From NCBI GenBank assembly GCA_003049465.1, contig PYSS01000004.1:190722-254721 (forward strand): a DNA stretch of 64,000 bases. The letters are read 5' to 3'. The notes below the pieces were generated by a model. It was not told the DNA's origin, did not search any database, and saw nothing but the letters and a program-made list of their open reading frames with translations. Of this stretch, positions 11,886-24,139 are shown piece after piece. The translations under genes were made by a program, and so were the position numbers. This DNA is from Magnaporthiopsis rhizophila. Taxonomy: Eukaryota > Ascomycota > Sordariomycetes > Magnaporthales > Magnaporthaceae. How positions within the stretch are numbered: the stretch's first letter is position 1; each line of letters opens with the position of its first letter.

Positions 11886-12712
11886 CATTGTCAATGAACC
11901 TTGCTATCCCCGAATGGCGCCCCGAGACCTTTTCCGCACGTCAACTCGTCGCCCGAACTGTATATCCCCAACCGCTAGCTATAACTCCCCGCTTTTCTCA
12001 GCCCTCACGAATTTCCTCCGCGGGAAGGTTCAAAACCGGACCCCGTACATGTCACGCCACTTTCTATTCTTAAGTCGCCACCTCGATATCGCCATCACCA
12101 AAGCACCCCAATCCCCATTTATGTTCGGAGGCATTTTGAGTTTTTACGCCGGAGTTGGTTTTTTTTTTTCAAGAGCTCCTTGCCACCGGTTTTTGATTTG
12201 AGCAGTTCCCCCCCTTTTTTTTTTTAAAGACCATGTCATGAGTTGAATTACGAGGCAAATGTCCGAAATACGAGACGAGAGGAGGAGAACCAATGTGGAT
12301 GCCCGAGTGCTGGCATTGCAAGTCCAAAATAATAAGACGAAAAACAGAAAATGTAAATGAAATACGATTGAGCCGTCTGCATCTTGAGCCTCGCGATCTT
12401 CGAGACATATCAAACGTTCTAAGCCTGAGGCCCTCAGTCGAAACGGCTTTCGGTATGCAGCCATTGCCAGATCCCGATTGTTCTCGTACATCCTTCTTCG
12501 GGGCATAGAAACAGATGGTCCTGTCCGTGGCGATCGGTGATACCACATCGCAGCAATGGAGCCGCACTCCTGTTTGTCAAAAAGATGTCTTTTTTACTCA
12601 TGTGCTATGAGGCGATTTCCCACCGCATAACATGCAACTCCGTTGATGAACCCATTGCCGCACCGGAAGACCCAAGAGGAAATCACAAAGAAAGCAGGTA
12701 GCTTTGTCCCAT
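11886..12712. other. Convergent 3' flanks
   Basis: Region between the stop of the Cys-rich membrane protein and the stop of RPL9, which converge. It contains poly-T runs near 12160 and 12220. No gene is seen; open frames here look like UTR. Confidence 0.5.
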
Positions 12713-13852
12713 TTACGCAGCGTCACCCTCAATGTTGCCTTTCTCCGACACGTACATACCATCAAGGAACTAAGCCAACAGTTAGTAAAGGGCTGGAAGA
12801 GAAGAAAATCCGAACCAGGGGCAGCTTACCTTCCGGATATCCTTGTTCCGGACTTTGCAGATCTGCTGGATGTCGGCAGCGCTCTGCGACACGTCCTCCA
12901 GCGAGTTGCCTGACAGGATCAGCTCGTCCTTCTGGGCCTTGGAAACCTCAACATCAACACCCGGGCGCATGACGACCCTGCGGACCAGCTTCTCGCCGAT
13001 GAAGTTGCTACACGTCCATCCCACCAACAAAAGTCAGCAATACAACCTCCTCACGCGATTTAAAATGGCCCAACTCCTCCAAACTGCATCCCCATGATCC
13101 CCACGAAAGAGAAAAAGCCACTAGTCCGGCTCGAAATTGGGATGGCACACAACGTACCGGATCTCGACCTCCCAAACGCCCGTCTCCGAGTTCTTGTCCA
13201 GGTTGACGTTGATGGGGAAATGGGCGTAGACGTAGCGCATCTTGTACTTGTAGCCCTTAGTGACGCCGATGATCAGGTTGTTGATGAGCGTCCTGACGGT
13301 GCGAAGGGTGGCGACATTCTTGCGGCTGCCGTGGTGGATCTCGATGTTGATGATGTTCTTGCTGGGTTGCGAGAAGTTGACGGCGACGTGGCTCAGGCTC
13401 TTGGTGAGCTTTCCTGTAAAGTTCCATAAAAGAGGTCCCCCGTCAGAAACCCGTTTCTGTTACTCGTATTGTTGTCCCGTCCACCCTTGCCCCTATTCGC
13501 AGCCAATCGCATCCTCCTCTTTTCTTCGTGCATTTTGCCGGCGCAGGCTTTTGGACATCGGTGGTAGCGGGGTGGTGGTGGTGGGTGTGGAAGGGCGAAT
13601 ACCTCTGGGGCCCTCGACGGTGACAAGCCTCGACTTGATGTGCACCTTGACTGTATGGAAGGAAACGCAAGCGTCAGCGAGAAAACCATTCCCAGTCCTC
13701 CACTATCGAAATCTTGCGGCGCGAGCTCGTCGGCTTCGGAGCCCGCGCTCATGGCTCGTCGGGGCGGCCGATTTGGGCTGTGGGAGAAGGCGCAAGCCAA
13801 ACATACCTCCCTCCGGAATCTCCAATTGCTCCGAGCTGTGAATGTAACGCAT
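12713..13852 (-). CDS. RPL9: 60S ribosomal protein L9 (uL6), 5 exons
   Basis: Large-subunit ribosomal protein uL6. Exons are 13852-13807, 13650-13603, 13413-13158, 13007-12830 and 12769-12713, all closing in frame to 194 aa. Introns are 156, 189, 150 and 60 nt with donors GTATGT, GTATTC, GTACGT and GTAAGC. Exon 1 encodes MRYIHSSEQLEIPEG. Later exons give HIKSRLVTVEGPRG, the conserved GVTKGYKYKMRYVYAHFPIN, then NFIGEK and DVSQSAADIQQICKVRNKDI, ending FLDGMYVSEKG. Length and sequence match yeast Rpl9 across the whole protein. High intron number is usual for ribosomal protein genes in filamentous fungi. It shares a 582-bp divergent promoter region with VPS26. Confidence 0.96.
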
Positions 13853-14434
13853 CTTGACGGCGTTCTGTGGTGGTCGGCTGAGTTGACGATATCCCGAAGA
13901 TCCAAAGTCAGGAAGCTGGGCGGGGGCAGAAAATAACGGGTTTTGACATTGACAGGCCAAAAAAATTGTGTGCCGCGGGCGTGGGCTGCGCGGGCTGTCA
14001 AGCCTCAGGGAAATCGACAGGAGTGTGGCTGAAGGGCGGCGCTCGAGGTGGGGCAGAAAGTGGGCGGACGCTTGGCCCCTGCCCCTGTGGCGCTGTGCTC
14101 GTCTCCTAGAGCTGCGAGCTGCTGGAGTGGAGCTGCTGCAACCAAGGCCTTCGTCATCAAATTGACTTGGCTGAAGCTCGCCCAGGGGACAGGCAGTGAC
14201 AGGTACTTACGGCGCACTGAACAACAGCCCAACGATCACCAACGCTCGGCGAATCAATTGACCCCACTCCAGTCCCCCAAGCTCAGGAGCAGCACCCGTC
14301 GCGTTTGCGCAAGCGAAAGAGAACCTTGAGGCCCGCGCAAGGCTAACAAGGCTACGCGCCCCTCCTGGTATCAACCTACCTAATCAACTCGCACCCGCCA
14401 GCTGCCGCTGCAGCGCCCGCCCCCGTCGCCCATC
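13853..14434. promoter_or_regulatory. Shared divergent promoter region of RPL9 and VPS26
   Basis: The start codons of RPL9 (minus, 13852) and VPS26 (plus, 14435) are 582 bp apart with no other gene between. Both promoters and 5' leaders must lie here. I could not identify a specific factor site by eye. Confidence 0.6.
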
Positions 14435-15555
14435 ATGTCGTACTTCTTCTCGACGCCGGTCGACATCGACATCGTCCTCGAGGACGGCGACGAGCGGTCG
14501 ATGGTGGACATCAAGCTGGACAAGAACCGGCGCGAGAAGGCGCCGCTCTACATGGACGGCGAGTCGGTCAAGGGCGCGGTGACGGTGCGGCCCAAGGACG
14601 GCAAGCGGCTGGAGCACACGGGCATCAAGGTGCAGTTCATCGGCACCATCGAGATGTTCTTCGACCGCGGGAACCACTACGAGTTCCTCTCGCTCGTGCA
14701 GGAGCTGGCCGCGCCCGGCGAGCTGCAGCACCCGCAGACGTTCGACTTCAACTTCAAGAACGTCGAGAAGCAGTACGAGTCGTACGGCGGCATCAACGTC
14801 AAGCTGCGCTACTTTGTGCGCGTCACCGTCTCGCGGCGCATGGCCGACGTGATCCGCGAGAAAGACATCTGGGTCTACAGCTACGTCATGCCGCCCGAGA
14901 TCAACAGCAGCATCAAGATGGACGTCGGCATCGAGGACTGCCTGCACATCGAGTTCGAGTACTCAAAGTCCAAATACCACCTCAAGGACGTCATCGTCGG
15001 CCGCATCTACTTCCTGCTCGTCAGGCTCAAGATTAAGCATATGGAGCTGTCCATCATCAGGCGCGAGACCACCGGTGCCGCCCCCAACCAGTACAACGAG
15101 AGCGAGACGCTGGTCCGTTTCGAGGTATGCTAGGACATGGAGCCCCCTCGATCGCGCACCATAAAACCTAATGTTTTGCTAACTGACACTTTTGCTCCGG
15201 CTTCCTGCCACTAGATCATGGACGGTTCCCCATCAAGAGGCGAAACTATCCCTATTCGACTCTTCCTAGGAGGCTTCGATCTCACCCCCACCTTCAGAGA
15301 CGTCAACAAGAAGTTCTCCACGAGATACTACCTGAGTCTAGTTCTCATTGACGAGGGTGAGCAAACAAACTCTCCGCGCGAGACCCCATCTGTTGATTTC
15401 CCCCCGACTGACTTCTCGTCCTTTCACAAACAGATGCCAGGAGATATTTCAAGCAGTCAGAGATCATCCTATACCGGCAACCACCCGAGGCCCTTAATGG
15501 GAGCCAACAGCTGCCACCACCCCCGGAGAGCAGGATACAGTCGGTTCCTGCGTAA
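14435..15555 (+). CDS. VPS26: Retromer subunit VPS26 (Pep8), 3 exons
   Basis: Arrestin-like subunit of the retromer cargo-selective trimer (Vps26-Vps29-Vps35), which returns cargo from endosomes to the Golgi. Exons are 14435-15124, 15215-15356 and 15434-15555, giving 317 aa. The N-terminal arrestin half begins MSYFFSTPVDIDIVLEDGD and contains KVQFIGTIEMFFDRGNHYEF. The second half carries DIWVYSY and VGRIYFLLVRLKIKHMELSI. Exon 2 gives IPIRLFLGGFDLTPTFRDVNKKFS, written here only as its key elements IPIRLFL and LTPTF. Exon 3 completes ARRYFKQSEIILYR. All joins are in frame with GTATGC and GTGAGC donors. The assignment is secure. Confidence 0.96.
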
Positions 15556-16009
15556 AACTTTTGTGTTTGTTTTTTACGGTTGTTGACAGCGAAGAGCAAA
15601 GGTCTTGCCTGGTCGGCCGCAGCTTGCGTCAGCCGAAGAGCCGCGCGGCCCGAAGTTGCGCCGTGGTGGATGATTTATGTAAATTCATATGGTCGACTAG
15701 AAGCGTCGGTCAATTCATTCCGAAAGTCAGATCCAGTTGTTTAGCTTAGTAAAGCATAGCGATAATTGTCATCGAGTCAAGTTCGAAACAAAGTGAAATC
15801 GCCGAGGGAAGCATACGGGCGCACAACAGCCTGGGGTTGATCGGGAAAGAAATTGGTAGAACGACTAGATAGACGACGGCGGCTTGTTTTGCAAATCGAT
15901 CAAGGTATCATCACATAAAAACCCAAAGTCCATTTGCGCCTCGGGAGAACACCCTAGAAAATTACTTCCACAAAACAGACAGCACCCCGCGTCCTACGCC
16001 GTGCACAAA
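15556..16009. other. Convergent 3' flanks of VPS26 and the Nup120/160 gene
   Basis: 454 bp between two facing stop codons, moderately AT-rich, with no gene. The two 3' UTRs probably lie close together or overlap. Confidence 0.5.
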
Positions 16010-19000
16010 TCACGACTCGTCCATGGCCTCATCCCCGACGGCAAAGTCGAACTGGTTGTTCTGGATGGCCGCTATCCGGTCCAGCTCCGCCTGGTAGTCT
16101 TTCCTCAGGTCGTCCAGGCTCAGCACCCGCCTCCACGGCCGGTCGACGTCGCCGGGCGTCAGGTCCGCCAGCTCCTTGAGCTCCGCGGCCTCCTTGGTTC
16201 CGGCGCCGGCCAGGAAGTCGATGGCCTCGTTGATGTCCATGCCGCTCGCGACGACTTTGCCGTGCGTGCCGGCCTCCTCCTCCGATATGATCCACGCCTC
16301 CTTGGGCTCGACGCAGCTGAGGGCGTTGATGAGCATCAGGTACTGCCTCGTGACGGGCGTGTCTAGCACGTCGTCGCCCAGCAGGTTGTCCCCCTCGCCC
16401 AGCTTCTTGAGCTTCTTGGTCCGGTCGAGGAGCGCAGCCGCCGCTCCCTTGTAGTCGTTGTGGTGAACCCGCCACGCGTACAGGACCTGGTGCCACGGCA
16501 CGCCGCGCCCGGACTGGGTCGAGTCCACGGCCGCCGCCGCCGCTGCCTGGCACTTTTGCTCCAGGATCTTGTCCACCGAGTCGTGCAGGTGGCAGAAGGG
16601 AAGGTTCATAAGCTCGGCGTTCTGTTGCGTCTCGCACATCTTCTCCACCAGCCGCCTGAGGCACGATTGCTGAAGGGCCGCGTCCGTCATAGACAGAAGC
16701 GCAGTGTGTGCCAGGTCGAATCGGGATATCGCCGTCGCCGAGACGAATAGCCTGCTAAGCATCTCTGCCCGCGTCGACGCCGACGACTGGTCCTGGCCAT
16801 GGGCGAACTGGAGCGACAACCGTGCGAAGCTAGCGACGTACGAGTATGCCTTCTGCCTCTCGTAGAGCGAGGCTATGTGCGCGTAGTAGTTGGGAAGTCC
16901 ACTGTTGAGAAGGTTCCACTCCGTATCATCGAGCAGACCCACGCTATGCCGGTTGGCATGCTTCATGGGGACACCTGGAATCACGGTTAGCATAAATGCG
17001 TAATAGTAGTTATCTTAAATAGTCTGTAAGTGTACGCACTCATGCCTATTGCCGCCTTTTTGAAGTGTATCATGGCCACATCGTAGTCCCTGAGCGCAAG
17101 AGCCACACGCCCCTGAACGTATGTGGAGAAAGGGTCCTGGTTGGCATAAGCCCCGAGCTCCATAGCAAGATCCGGTCGATCACGCTTGAGCAAGAGACAC
17201 TGTGTTATCGCCGTGGAGAGCTCAACGTTGCTGTCAGGAGCGCAGATGTCGGCCATTACGTCGGTCAGGATAGTGGCCACCGGTTCCCCGCTCAGCTCGG
17301 AAAGGCCGAGAAGGTGGCTGATGCTGGTCTCTAGCGTCGAGACGATGTGCGTCTCATCTTCCGGCTTCTTCGACGGGGTGGATGAGGTCGTGGCGAGCTG
17401 TTGTGACGCGCTGGAACGGTCTGCTTTTGGTAGCGGCACGCTCAACTCAGTCCTGGCCAGCCATCGCACGAGCTCTAATCTCCGCAGCGCCAAGATGAGT
17501 TGTCTGTAAACTTGGCCGATGTCGAGCCTCGAGTGCAGCGCATCCTCATCGCTGTCCTGTTCGTTCTCCATGTGTACTAAGAGAATGACCTGGCTGAAGA
17601 GTATGCGCCAATGCAGCTCGGCGGTGTCCCGTGTCCCCTTGACGACCAGCTTCCTACCAAACTCGGTAAAGGGATCGCGGACATCACGGGTTCGGGCGTC
17701 CTCGGTCTCGCTCACAAGCGAGAACAGGTTACGGTATAGATCCAAGGTCACGAGCTTGAAACCGTCTCCCAGAGCGTCCAGGACCTGGGCGCAGTCCTCA
17801 TCTGTGACCAGCCGCCAGAAGCCCGACTTATCAGAAAATTGTTGTATCCTCTCAAAGCCGGTCTTGGACGAGTCCTCCGACAACTCAGCGCGCAGGGCTG
17901 CTGCGCCCATCTGGAGCATGCTGTCAGAGAAGCCGGCAAGGAATGATATCCCGGCCGTCAGCAGGGATGACGTCCCCTGGTACTTGCTCTCGGGGGATGA
18001 CAGGTTGTGATAAACTCGCTCGAGGCTGCTGCACGCCCGCACCACCGAGACGCAGTCCGCACACACGACCCACGTCAGGCCCGAACCGGGATCGACTGCT
18101 AGAGACAACGCTTCTCCGCGTTGCTTGTCGAGCTCCACTAGCAGGCGGTAGAAGCGCCGCCAGTGGATTTCGCTCGTGACCCTAAACTGCGCATAGTCCA
18201 TCTCTCCGGCCGAGTCTCGTTCGAGGGTTGCCGTCGACCCAAGAACCGCGCAGATGGACTCGACCAGGCTCTTCTTGCCACTGCCCGAGCCGGTCTTCGC
18301 AGTGCCGACTCCACCCTCGTACATAGCGAGGGCCGTCTCCAGCATGTTGCGCGTGAACCGGCCGGGGGCGAAGATTATCTGCAGCCACTTTTCCGTCGCA
18401 TCCGTGGGGTCGCAGGGATTCGAGCTCTGCGCTGGGGGCGCAGTATGGTCCGCAAACACGTCGACCCATCCGTCTGCCCACGCCGTCTCGATGGTGTCAA
18501 CCGTGAAGTCCACCCGCTGCACCCGATAGGTCAGGTTATTCTTCCACAGGACCCATAGTCGACTCGCACCCAGGGGATCTTGGGTCAGGCCAAAATCGGC
18601 GAGGGTCCAGATATCAGATGATGATGGAGCTGGTGGGTTTAGGTGGTGGTTCGGGAACAGGTCCTTGACGATGATGGAGTCGGGGCTCGAGGCAGCAACC
18701 TTCCAGACCTTGAAGGCGCCGGCGCCGATGGGCGAGTAGGTCACACACAGGCAATGGCCCTCCGCACTCTCCAGTACACGAACGAGGTTCGACTGGGATG
18801 GGTCTATCGTCCATTTCCCGACATCCTGGGGGTTGCGCTCTGAGTTCAGGATGTCTCCGGTGAAGAGGATGGCGCCGCTGCCGTTCCAGATCCTCATTCG
18901 ATGGTCGAGACAGACGGTAAATATGAAGGATGTTCTCTGCATGCCCATCGAGGTCACGGTCACGGATGTTGCGGCTGTTAGATCCATGTTGACCTTGCCA

Positions 19001-19811
19001 TGCCTGACCGTGGGCCCGCTCTGGAACGGGAGCAGGTTGCGTAGACCCTGCGTCCAGCCGGATGAGTTGTAGAACGTCTCCTTCCATGGTGCCGCAGCTG
19101 AAGAGAGAAGACTTGATCAGTTGGCTATGCGCTGCAAGAGCGAGTCGGCGCGAAGGTGTAGAGATGCAATTCCAAAACCTTACCATCGTGACCGTGTGTC
19201 CTGTCGAACACGAGCAGGCCGCCGTCGTGCAGAGTAGCCAGAAGCCTATCGGTATTAACCGCAACGAGCCGATGCACGTGCTTGAATCCCAGCGCGGCTG
19301 GAAGAAACGGCTTCGGCGTATCGGTCGGGTTCACCGCTTCGGAAGCGGACCGCTTGCGGAAGACGTCAGACCTGAGGAGGAGCGAGTGCAGGTTGTTGGA
19401 CTCGTCGAAAGCGAAGATGTTCAGCGCGTCGAGATTCTTTGGGTCGGTGAGGGCGACACAGTTCGGCTTCAGGGAGCAAGGAAAGTGGATGTTGACAGTG
19501 AGCGGCGCATCGGCGGCCTTTTCCTGTCTGCAGAGGTCGGCGGCCTGCAAGCTCAGGATGCGCCCGCCGTCCTGTATCCTCCACAGAAAAGCCCTTGGGC
19601 TGCTGTGGTGCTGGCGGTAAAACACGGCCGAGGCCGAGGCGAGTCCCTTGACGCGGTACGCGCGCTCATCTTCCGAAGATCGGCCATTGCTGCGAGACGA
19701 GTAGCTGCCTCCGTTGGACGACTTCAGGTGGATGTGGACGGTAGTGCTCGGCGACGGCTCGAGGTTCAGGCGGGTCTCCTTGTAGAGAAAAAGCGGCTCG
19801 CGAGAATCCAT
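16010..19811 (-). CDS. NUP120: Nucleoporin Nup120/Nup160 family, 3 exons
   Basis: Scaffold nucleoporin of the Y-shaped (Nup84/Nup107-160) complex of the nuclear pore. Exons are 19811-19184, 19097-17040 and 16974-16010, with introns of 86 and 65 nt, giving 1216 aa. The start opens MDSREPLFLYKETRLNLEP, the family's usual N-terminal signature. The N-terminal half is a beta-propeller (for example FTVCLDHRMRIWN, then DIWTLADFGL and LWVLWKN). The C-terminal half is helical, with the conserved NRHSVGLLDDTEWNLLNSGLP-type region just after intron 2 and LYAWRVHHNDYKGAAA further on. Both splices restore these blocks. An upstream in-frame extension exists but does not match the family start. Fungal orthologues have similar size. 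Confidence 0.92.
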
Positions 19812-20422
19812 GGTGCGCGCAGCTCCATCAAATGGAGCCGCAAATCCTTTCGAGGTGCTCGAGGAAGGTGGGCGGCACTTGGGACCGGCAATGGTGGTGC
19901 AGAGAAAGTTGGCGATAGCAATCTGAGCTCTGGCGCGTCGAGTCGCGATTTCAGCACTTGAGGTCCCATCCAAAGAATTCCAGAGTGAATTGGACCTGCA
20001 GTTGGGTGGGGCTTGCATGTGGGGCGGTTGAGCCCAAGGCCCGACGAGCCAAATGATGAATCTCCAGGGCCATTATCTAGCAAAAATGTATATCTGCATC
20101 TAGCCAATTATACGCATACCCAGCTAAAAGTTCGACATAGAGAGTGCTCGGATATTACCACGGATGGAAGGAGAAAGAAAAGAAAAGAAAAAAAAAGCAA
20201 AATACTGCCAATGCTCATGTGCTAAGATACCCCTCCCAAAACACCAGGCCAAAATGCAAACGTGTGATAACCTCCCCTGGAGTGGTGCCTCATCAACCTG
20301 ATCTCATCATCTGAAACCAACAGCCCAAGCCCACTGCCCAAGGTACATAACGAAGAAAAGTAAAAGCGTATTCGTCGTTCCAACATGCGCTCACACATAC
20401 GTCACTTACACCCAAACTCAAC
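19812..20422. other. Nup120 5' flank and RAD51 3' flank
   Basis: 611 bp between two minus-strand genes. It holds an A/G-rich run near 20165-20200 and AT-rich sequence likely to be the RAD51 3' UTR. No gene is recognised. Confidence 0.5.
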
Positions 20423-21674
20423 TCAGTCCTTGTCCTTCTCCAGATCTTTAGGTGCCGGATCACCAATTCCGTCTTCTTGGATGGCAAATATACAATCACT
20501 TTCGGGCAGACACGGGCTGTCGTAGATCTTTGCGATCCTCGTTTCGCCACGGCCCTTCCTTAGACTCAGCCTGGTGGTGCTGGCGTGCGCGATGATGTTG
20601 CCGCCAATGGGCTTCTTGGGGTCCGGGTTGAACATGGCCGAGGGCCCGCCGTCGACCTGGGCGACGACCTGGTTCGTGATGACGACGGCGATGCCGAACT
20701 CGTCGGCCAGGCGCTGCAGCGTGCGCATGAACTTTGCCAAGTGCGTCTGCCGGCTGCTCAGCTCGCCGCGGCCCAGGAAGTCGGTGCGGTAGAGAGAGGT
20801 GGCCGAGTCGACGATGAGTAGGCTGAAGCGCGTCTCGCACATCATGGCGGCTGCCTGGTTGAGCAGCTGTAGTTGGTGGTCCGAGTTGTAGGCGCGCGCG
20901 TACGCCACGTTGTCCAGCACCTCCTCACCCGACAGGCCGAACCTGTTGGCCACGGCGAGCAGCCGCACGGGGCGGAACGTGCCCTCGGTGTCGATGTACA
21001 GGCACTTGCCCTCGCCGCCGCCCATGTCGAAGGGCAGCTGACAGGTGACGGCCAGGGTGTGGCAAATCTGCGACTTGCCCGTGCGGAACTCGCCGAAGAG
21101 CTCCGTCACAGAGCCAGTCTCGACGCCGCCGGCGAGGAGAGTGTCCAGGTTCTTGGAGCCCGTCGTGATCGATATGAGTTCGCTCCGCCGCTGGTGCATC
21201 TCGGTGGCCGTGGTGAAGCCCATGGGAACAAGCTTGGAGGCTGTCGGATCCAGGGGCGATACCGTCAGCAGCTGGGAAGGGCATAATATCATATCACGGG
21301 ATCGGGGCAATGCAACGAATGGCGTATACCCTCAGTCAGAATCTTTCCCGCCTTCTGCTCCGATATCCCTTTGATCTGTTCGAGCATTCGCTTCGGTGTG
21401 TACGCCACCGACTCGACAGTGTTGTAGCCGCCATCGATGATTAATTGAATATCACGCTTTGTGAGTCCTGCGACACCCTGAGAGGAGAAGCGATCTCTGA
21501 TTAGCAGGCGGCAAAGAAAGGGGTACCAATAGTGAGATGCGGCGGCTTGGTGCGCAACCATCTCGAGTCGCAGCGTACCTCGAGAGCCGTGAGCGGGGTG
21601 GGCGCGCCAGGCCCGGGCATTCCGCTCTCGTCCATGTTGGCGCTCTCATCGTATTCTTCGGACACGAGGGTCAT
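20423..21674 (-). CDS. RAD51: DNA repair recombinase RAD51, 3 exons
   Basis: Strand-exchange ATPase of homologous recombination (called uvsC in Aspergillus and mei-3 in Neurospora). Exons are 21674-21579, 21477-21330 and 21240-20423, giving 353 aa. Introns (101 and 89 nt) use donors GTACGC and GTATAC. The short N-terminus ends PTPLTALE. The helix-hairpin-helix domain begins GVAGLTKRDIQLIIDGGYNT and includes MLEQIKGISEQKAGKIL. Walker A is GEFRTGKSQ (residues 131-139, Lys137). Walker B is LLIVDSAT. The L2 region carries ITNQVVAQVDGG, and the C-terminus has KIYDSPCLPE. Nothing is broken. The upstream reading frame holds another ATG (21734), but the start at 21674 matches the family length. Confidence 0.96.
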
Positions 21675-22758
21675 TTTGAATGTAATTTGCAAGTCTGCGG
21701 GAGAAGTTTTCTGAGGGATAGATGCACGAAACAAGACAGGGCTGGCGGGCGATGGGAGAATAAATCGCTCTTGGGCTTCGGCTTGGTGGCGAAAGGAGGT
21801 CCTGACGTGGACGCATGGAAAGCGCGCCAGACAGAGTGGGCACTGGGACGCCAGGTCAGGTGATGCTGGTGCCTGGAAGCCACCCCCGGATAGGAATCAT
21901 CAGTGGGTCAGGATGACCCCGACATATTTGCGACGCGGAGAGTGCTTAGAAATGCTCGAGTATTGAATTGAACTTTAACAAGAGCAGGGCATCCAGAAAT
22001 CGAAAATGCTCACCGCCGTTCGGGTCCCGATTCCCAACCATTCCCGCGAAGCAGTCGTCTGGCATGCCATATCGGACATGAACTCCCGCCCCCGCGACCT
22101 ATCTCGGGAAATAAAAGACGGTATCTCCATGCTTTATACAGAGATGCCCACCCGATTGGAGCGAGCCAACAGCCAACAACATCCACCAGCCGGTTCTACC
22201 ATACTGCTCCTCAATCATCCTGATCTGAGCTTTCCCTTCTGGACTTTTCTGTTGTTCTTGGATTCTTCCGCTTTTTGTTTCTCATCTCTATTAGCTTTGT
22301 TCGACTCTTCTGTCAAAATTATTTCGGAACGAGAGACGGACTCTTTGTCGCGACAGCTCCAGCTGGATTTATCTCGTCGAAGATCTCATGTCCCAAATTC
22401 CCTTCCACTTCTTCACGGCTTGGATAAGGCACGTCCGCATCCATGCGTTTATTGTGCTACTAAGACATTCCAAGAAGCATATCATCTTTTGAACCAGTTC
22501 AGCCTTCCAAATGACCCAAGTATGCCCGCCAACCCGCCGTCTACTTATATAAAAGATCGAGCCAATATGGGAAGATAGAATTCCCAGTTTTACATGAAAG
22601 AAGGAGCCAACCTAAAAACCAACGTCTGTTTTCAAATGCGCTGTGTCGCCGATGTCCATTAAAGCGCCGCGCCCTATGTCTTTTCGGGGGTTAGATTATA
22701 ATCCTTCGCCTTAGCGCTACTTTCCCGCTCTTTTTCTTGTCTGCTTGACAGCTATTGG
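21675..22758. other. RAD51 promoter and 3' flank of the upstream gene
   Basis: About 1.1 kb. A plus-strand open frame of 190 codons (22006-22578, with a true ATG) lies here, but its composition and lack of any conserved motif suggest it is chance. A TATATAAAAG at about 22545 has no evident gene downstream on the plus strand. Confidence 0.45.
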
Positions 22759-24139
22759 TTATTGCTGGCCGTAGGGATCCTGCTTGCTCTGCTGGCGTCG
22801 CTGTGGCGGACCCCGCTGGCTGCTGCTACCGCCCTCATCCGACCTGTCAAGGAACAGAGGAGTCGCGACGAACTCTTGAGGATTTGCTGGGTTCCCAGCG
22901 TCGGAGCCCTCATTGGTCCTGTGCGGCCTGCCGCTGTTGTGACGCAGGTCTCCGGGCCCAAACGTCGGCTCCGGCATCTGGATGTATTCCTGCGACAGCA
23001 GCGGCAGCTGGGTCTCGCTCTGGCTCGGGGGCAGGAACGCGATCTGCGGCAGGTTCGGCGTCGACTGCCCGTACGGCCCCGTCGTCGACGACGACGCGCC
23101 CCATTCGCGCCCCGGCGAGCCCGGTCCAGAGCTTGATCCGGTCGCGACTCGGCTGCTGCCCTGGGATGGGTAGTGCGACAGGCTCACGACCCGGGCCCTC
23201 TGAGCACCGTCGTAGTGGTGCTCGTTGGTTGGGACGCCGCTTGCGTACGAGTCGCCGGACGAGGTCAAGTCCCTGAGCAGAGAGCGTTGTGGCTGCTTCT
23301 GCTTGTTCTTGGGTGGTGGCGGTGGTGGCGCCTGGCGGGCCTGCTGTTGTGGTGGCAGGCGGTGTTGCGGCTTCTGACCCGCAAGGCGTTGCTGGAGCTG
23401 GGCGGCAGTTGAGGGGGTGGCTTTGGGCACATAGGTCTGCAGCGGCTGCCGACGGCCGCCCTCTAGCCTAGAAAGGGCGTCCTCGTTGGTTCCCTGGCTG
23501 TTGGACCGGTTGTGGCCCGACGGGTTGCGGTTCTGGTTGGGAGGGGGGCCTCCAAGCGAGCTCACGGGGTCACGGTGGCCAGGAGACGTGGGTTGGCCTG
23601 CGTTGTATCCGGTCGGCATGTACGGCGTCGAATGCGCCATCTTTGTGGGAGCATCTGTGGGCGACGGGGGCTTGCCGCCTTGTGCCTGTGCCTTGGCCAG
23701 TAGCGGGTTGGCGGTGACGGCGATTGTGGTCGTCGAGGCCATGCCCGGAGGAGCCATAGGCTTCCTGGTGTTCGGGGTCGTTGGCCTGGAGATCCAGATG
23801 CCGTCCACCTCGACGCCGCCCTGGATCGCCCGCACGCCGAACGGGATATCAATCACCCTCTTGTGAGATAGCCCCGTACTTTCCATTTCCTGGACTCTCT
23901 GTCGCTTCTCCTCGTCCAGCAGCTCCTGCTTCTTCATCAGGGTGTTCTGGTAGGCGAGCTTTGTCAAGCCTAGGATGAAGACGACGCAAATGGCAGCCGC
24001 TAGGACCTGTGGTTCGAGGAAATGTTAGGAATCGCGGCGGCAGAAGGAAATATTGGAGCACATCCTACTCGAGCGTCACATGTCAACTTACAAAGGTCAT
24101 TTGCTGCCATAGCTCCCAAGAGACGAAGAAGGCGCCCAT
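22759..24139 (-). CDS. N-terminally anchored membrane protein of unknown function, 2 exons
   Basis: I do not recognise a named function. Exon 1 is 24139-24092 (16 codons, MGAFFVSWELWQQMTF) and exon 2 is 24006-22759, joined in phase 0 with donor GTAAGT and an 85-nt intron, giving 431 aa. The splice completes a single hydrophobic helix, VLAAAICVVFILGLTKLAY, at about residues 17-35. A charged coiled-coil-like segment follows (KKQELLDEEKRQRVQEMES). A compact motif after it includes IDIPFGVRAIQGGVEVDGIW. The remaining 300 residues or so are disordered, rich in Pro, Gln, Ser and Gly, with a PPPPPP run. The short helix-plus-motif head looks conserved and the tail low-complexity. It may be a fungus-specific membrane adaptor; that is inference. 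Confidence 0.8.

Noticed and set aside
13414..13602. A snoRNA inside RPL9 intron 2
   Set aside because: Ribosomal protein introns can host snoRNAs, but I found no convincing C/D or H/ACA box pair with proper spacing.
22006..22578. 190-codon plus-strand open frame between RAD51 and the anchored protein
   Set aside because: It has a real ATG but no recognisable domain; the position fits the RAD51 promoter and the 3' flank of the other gene.
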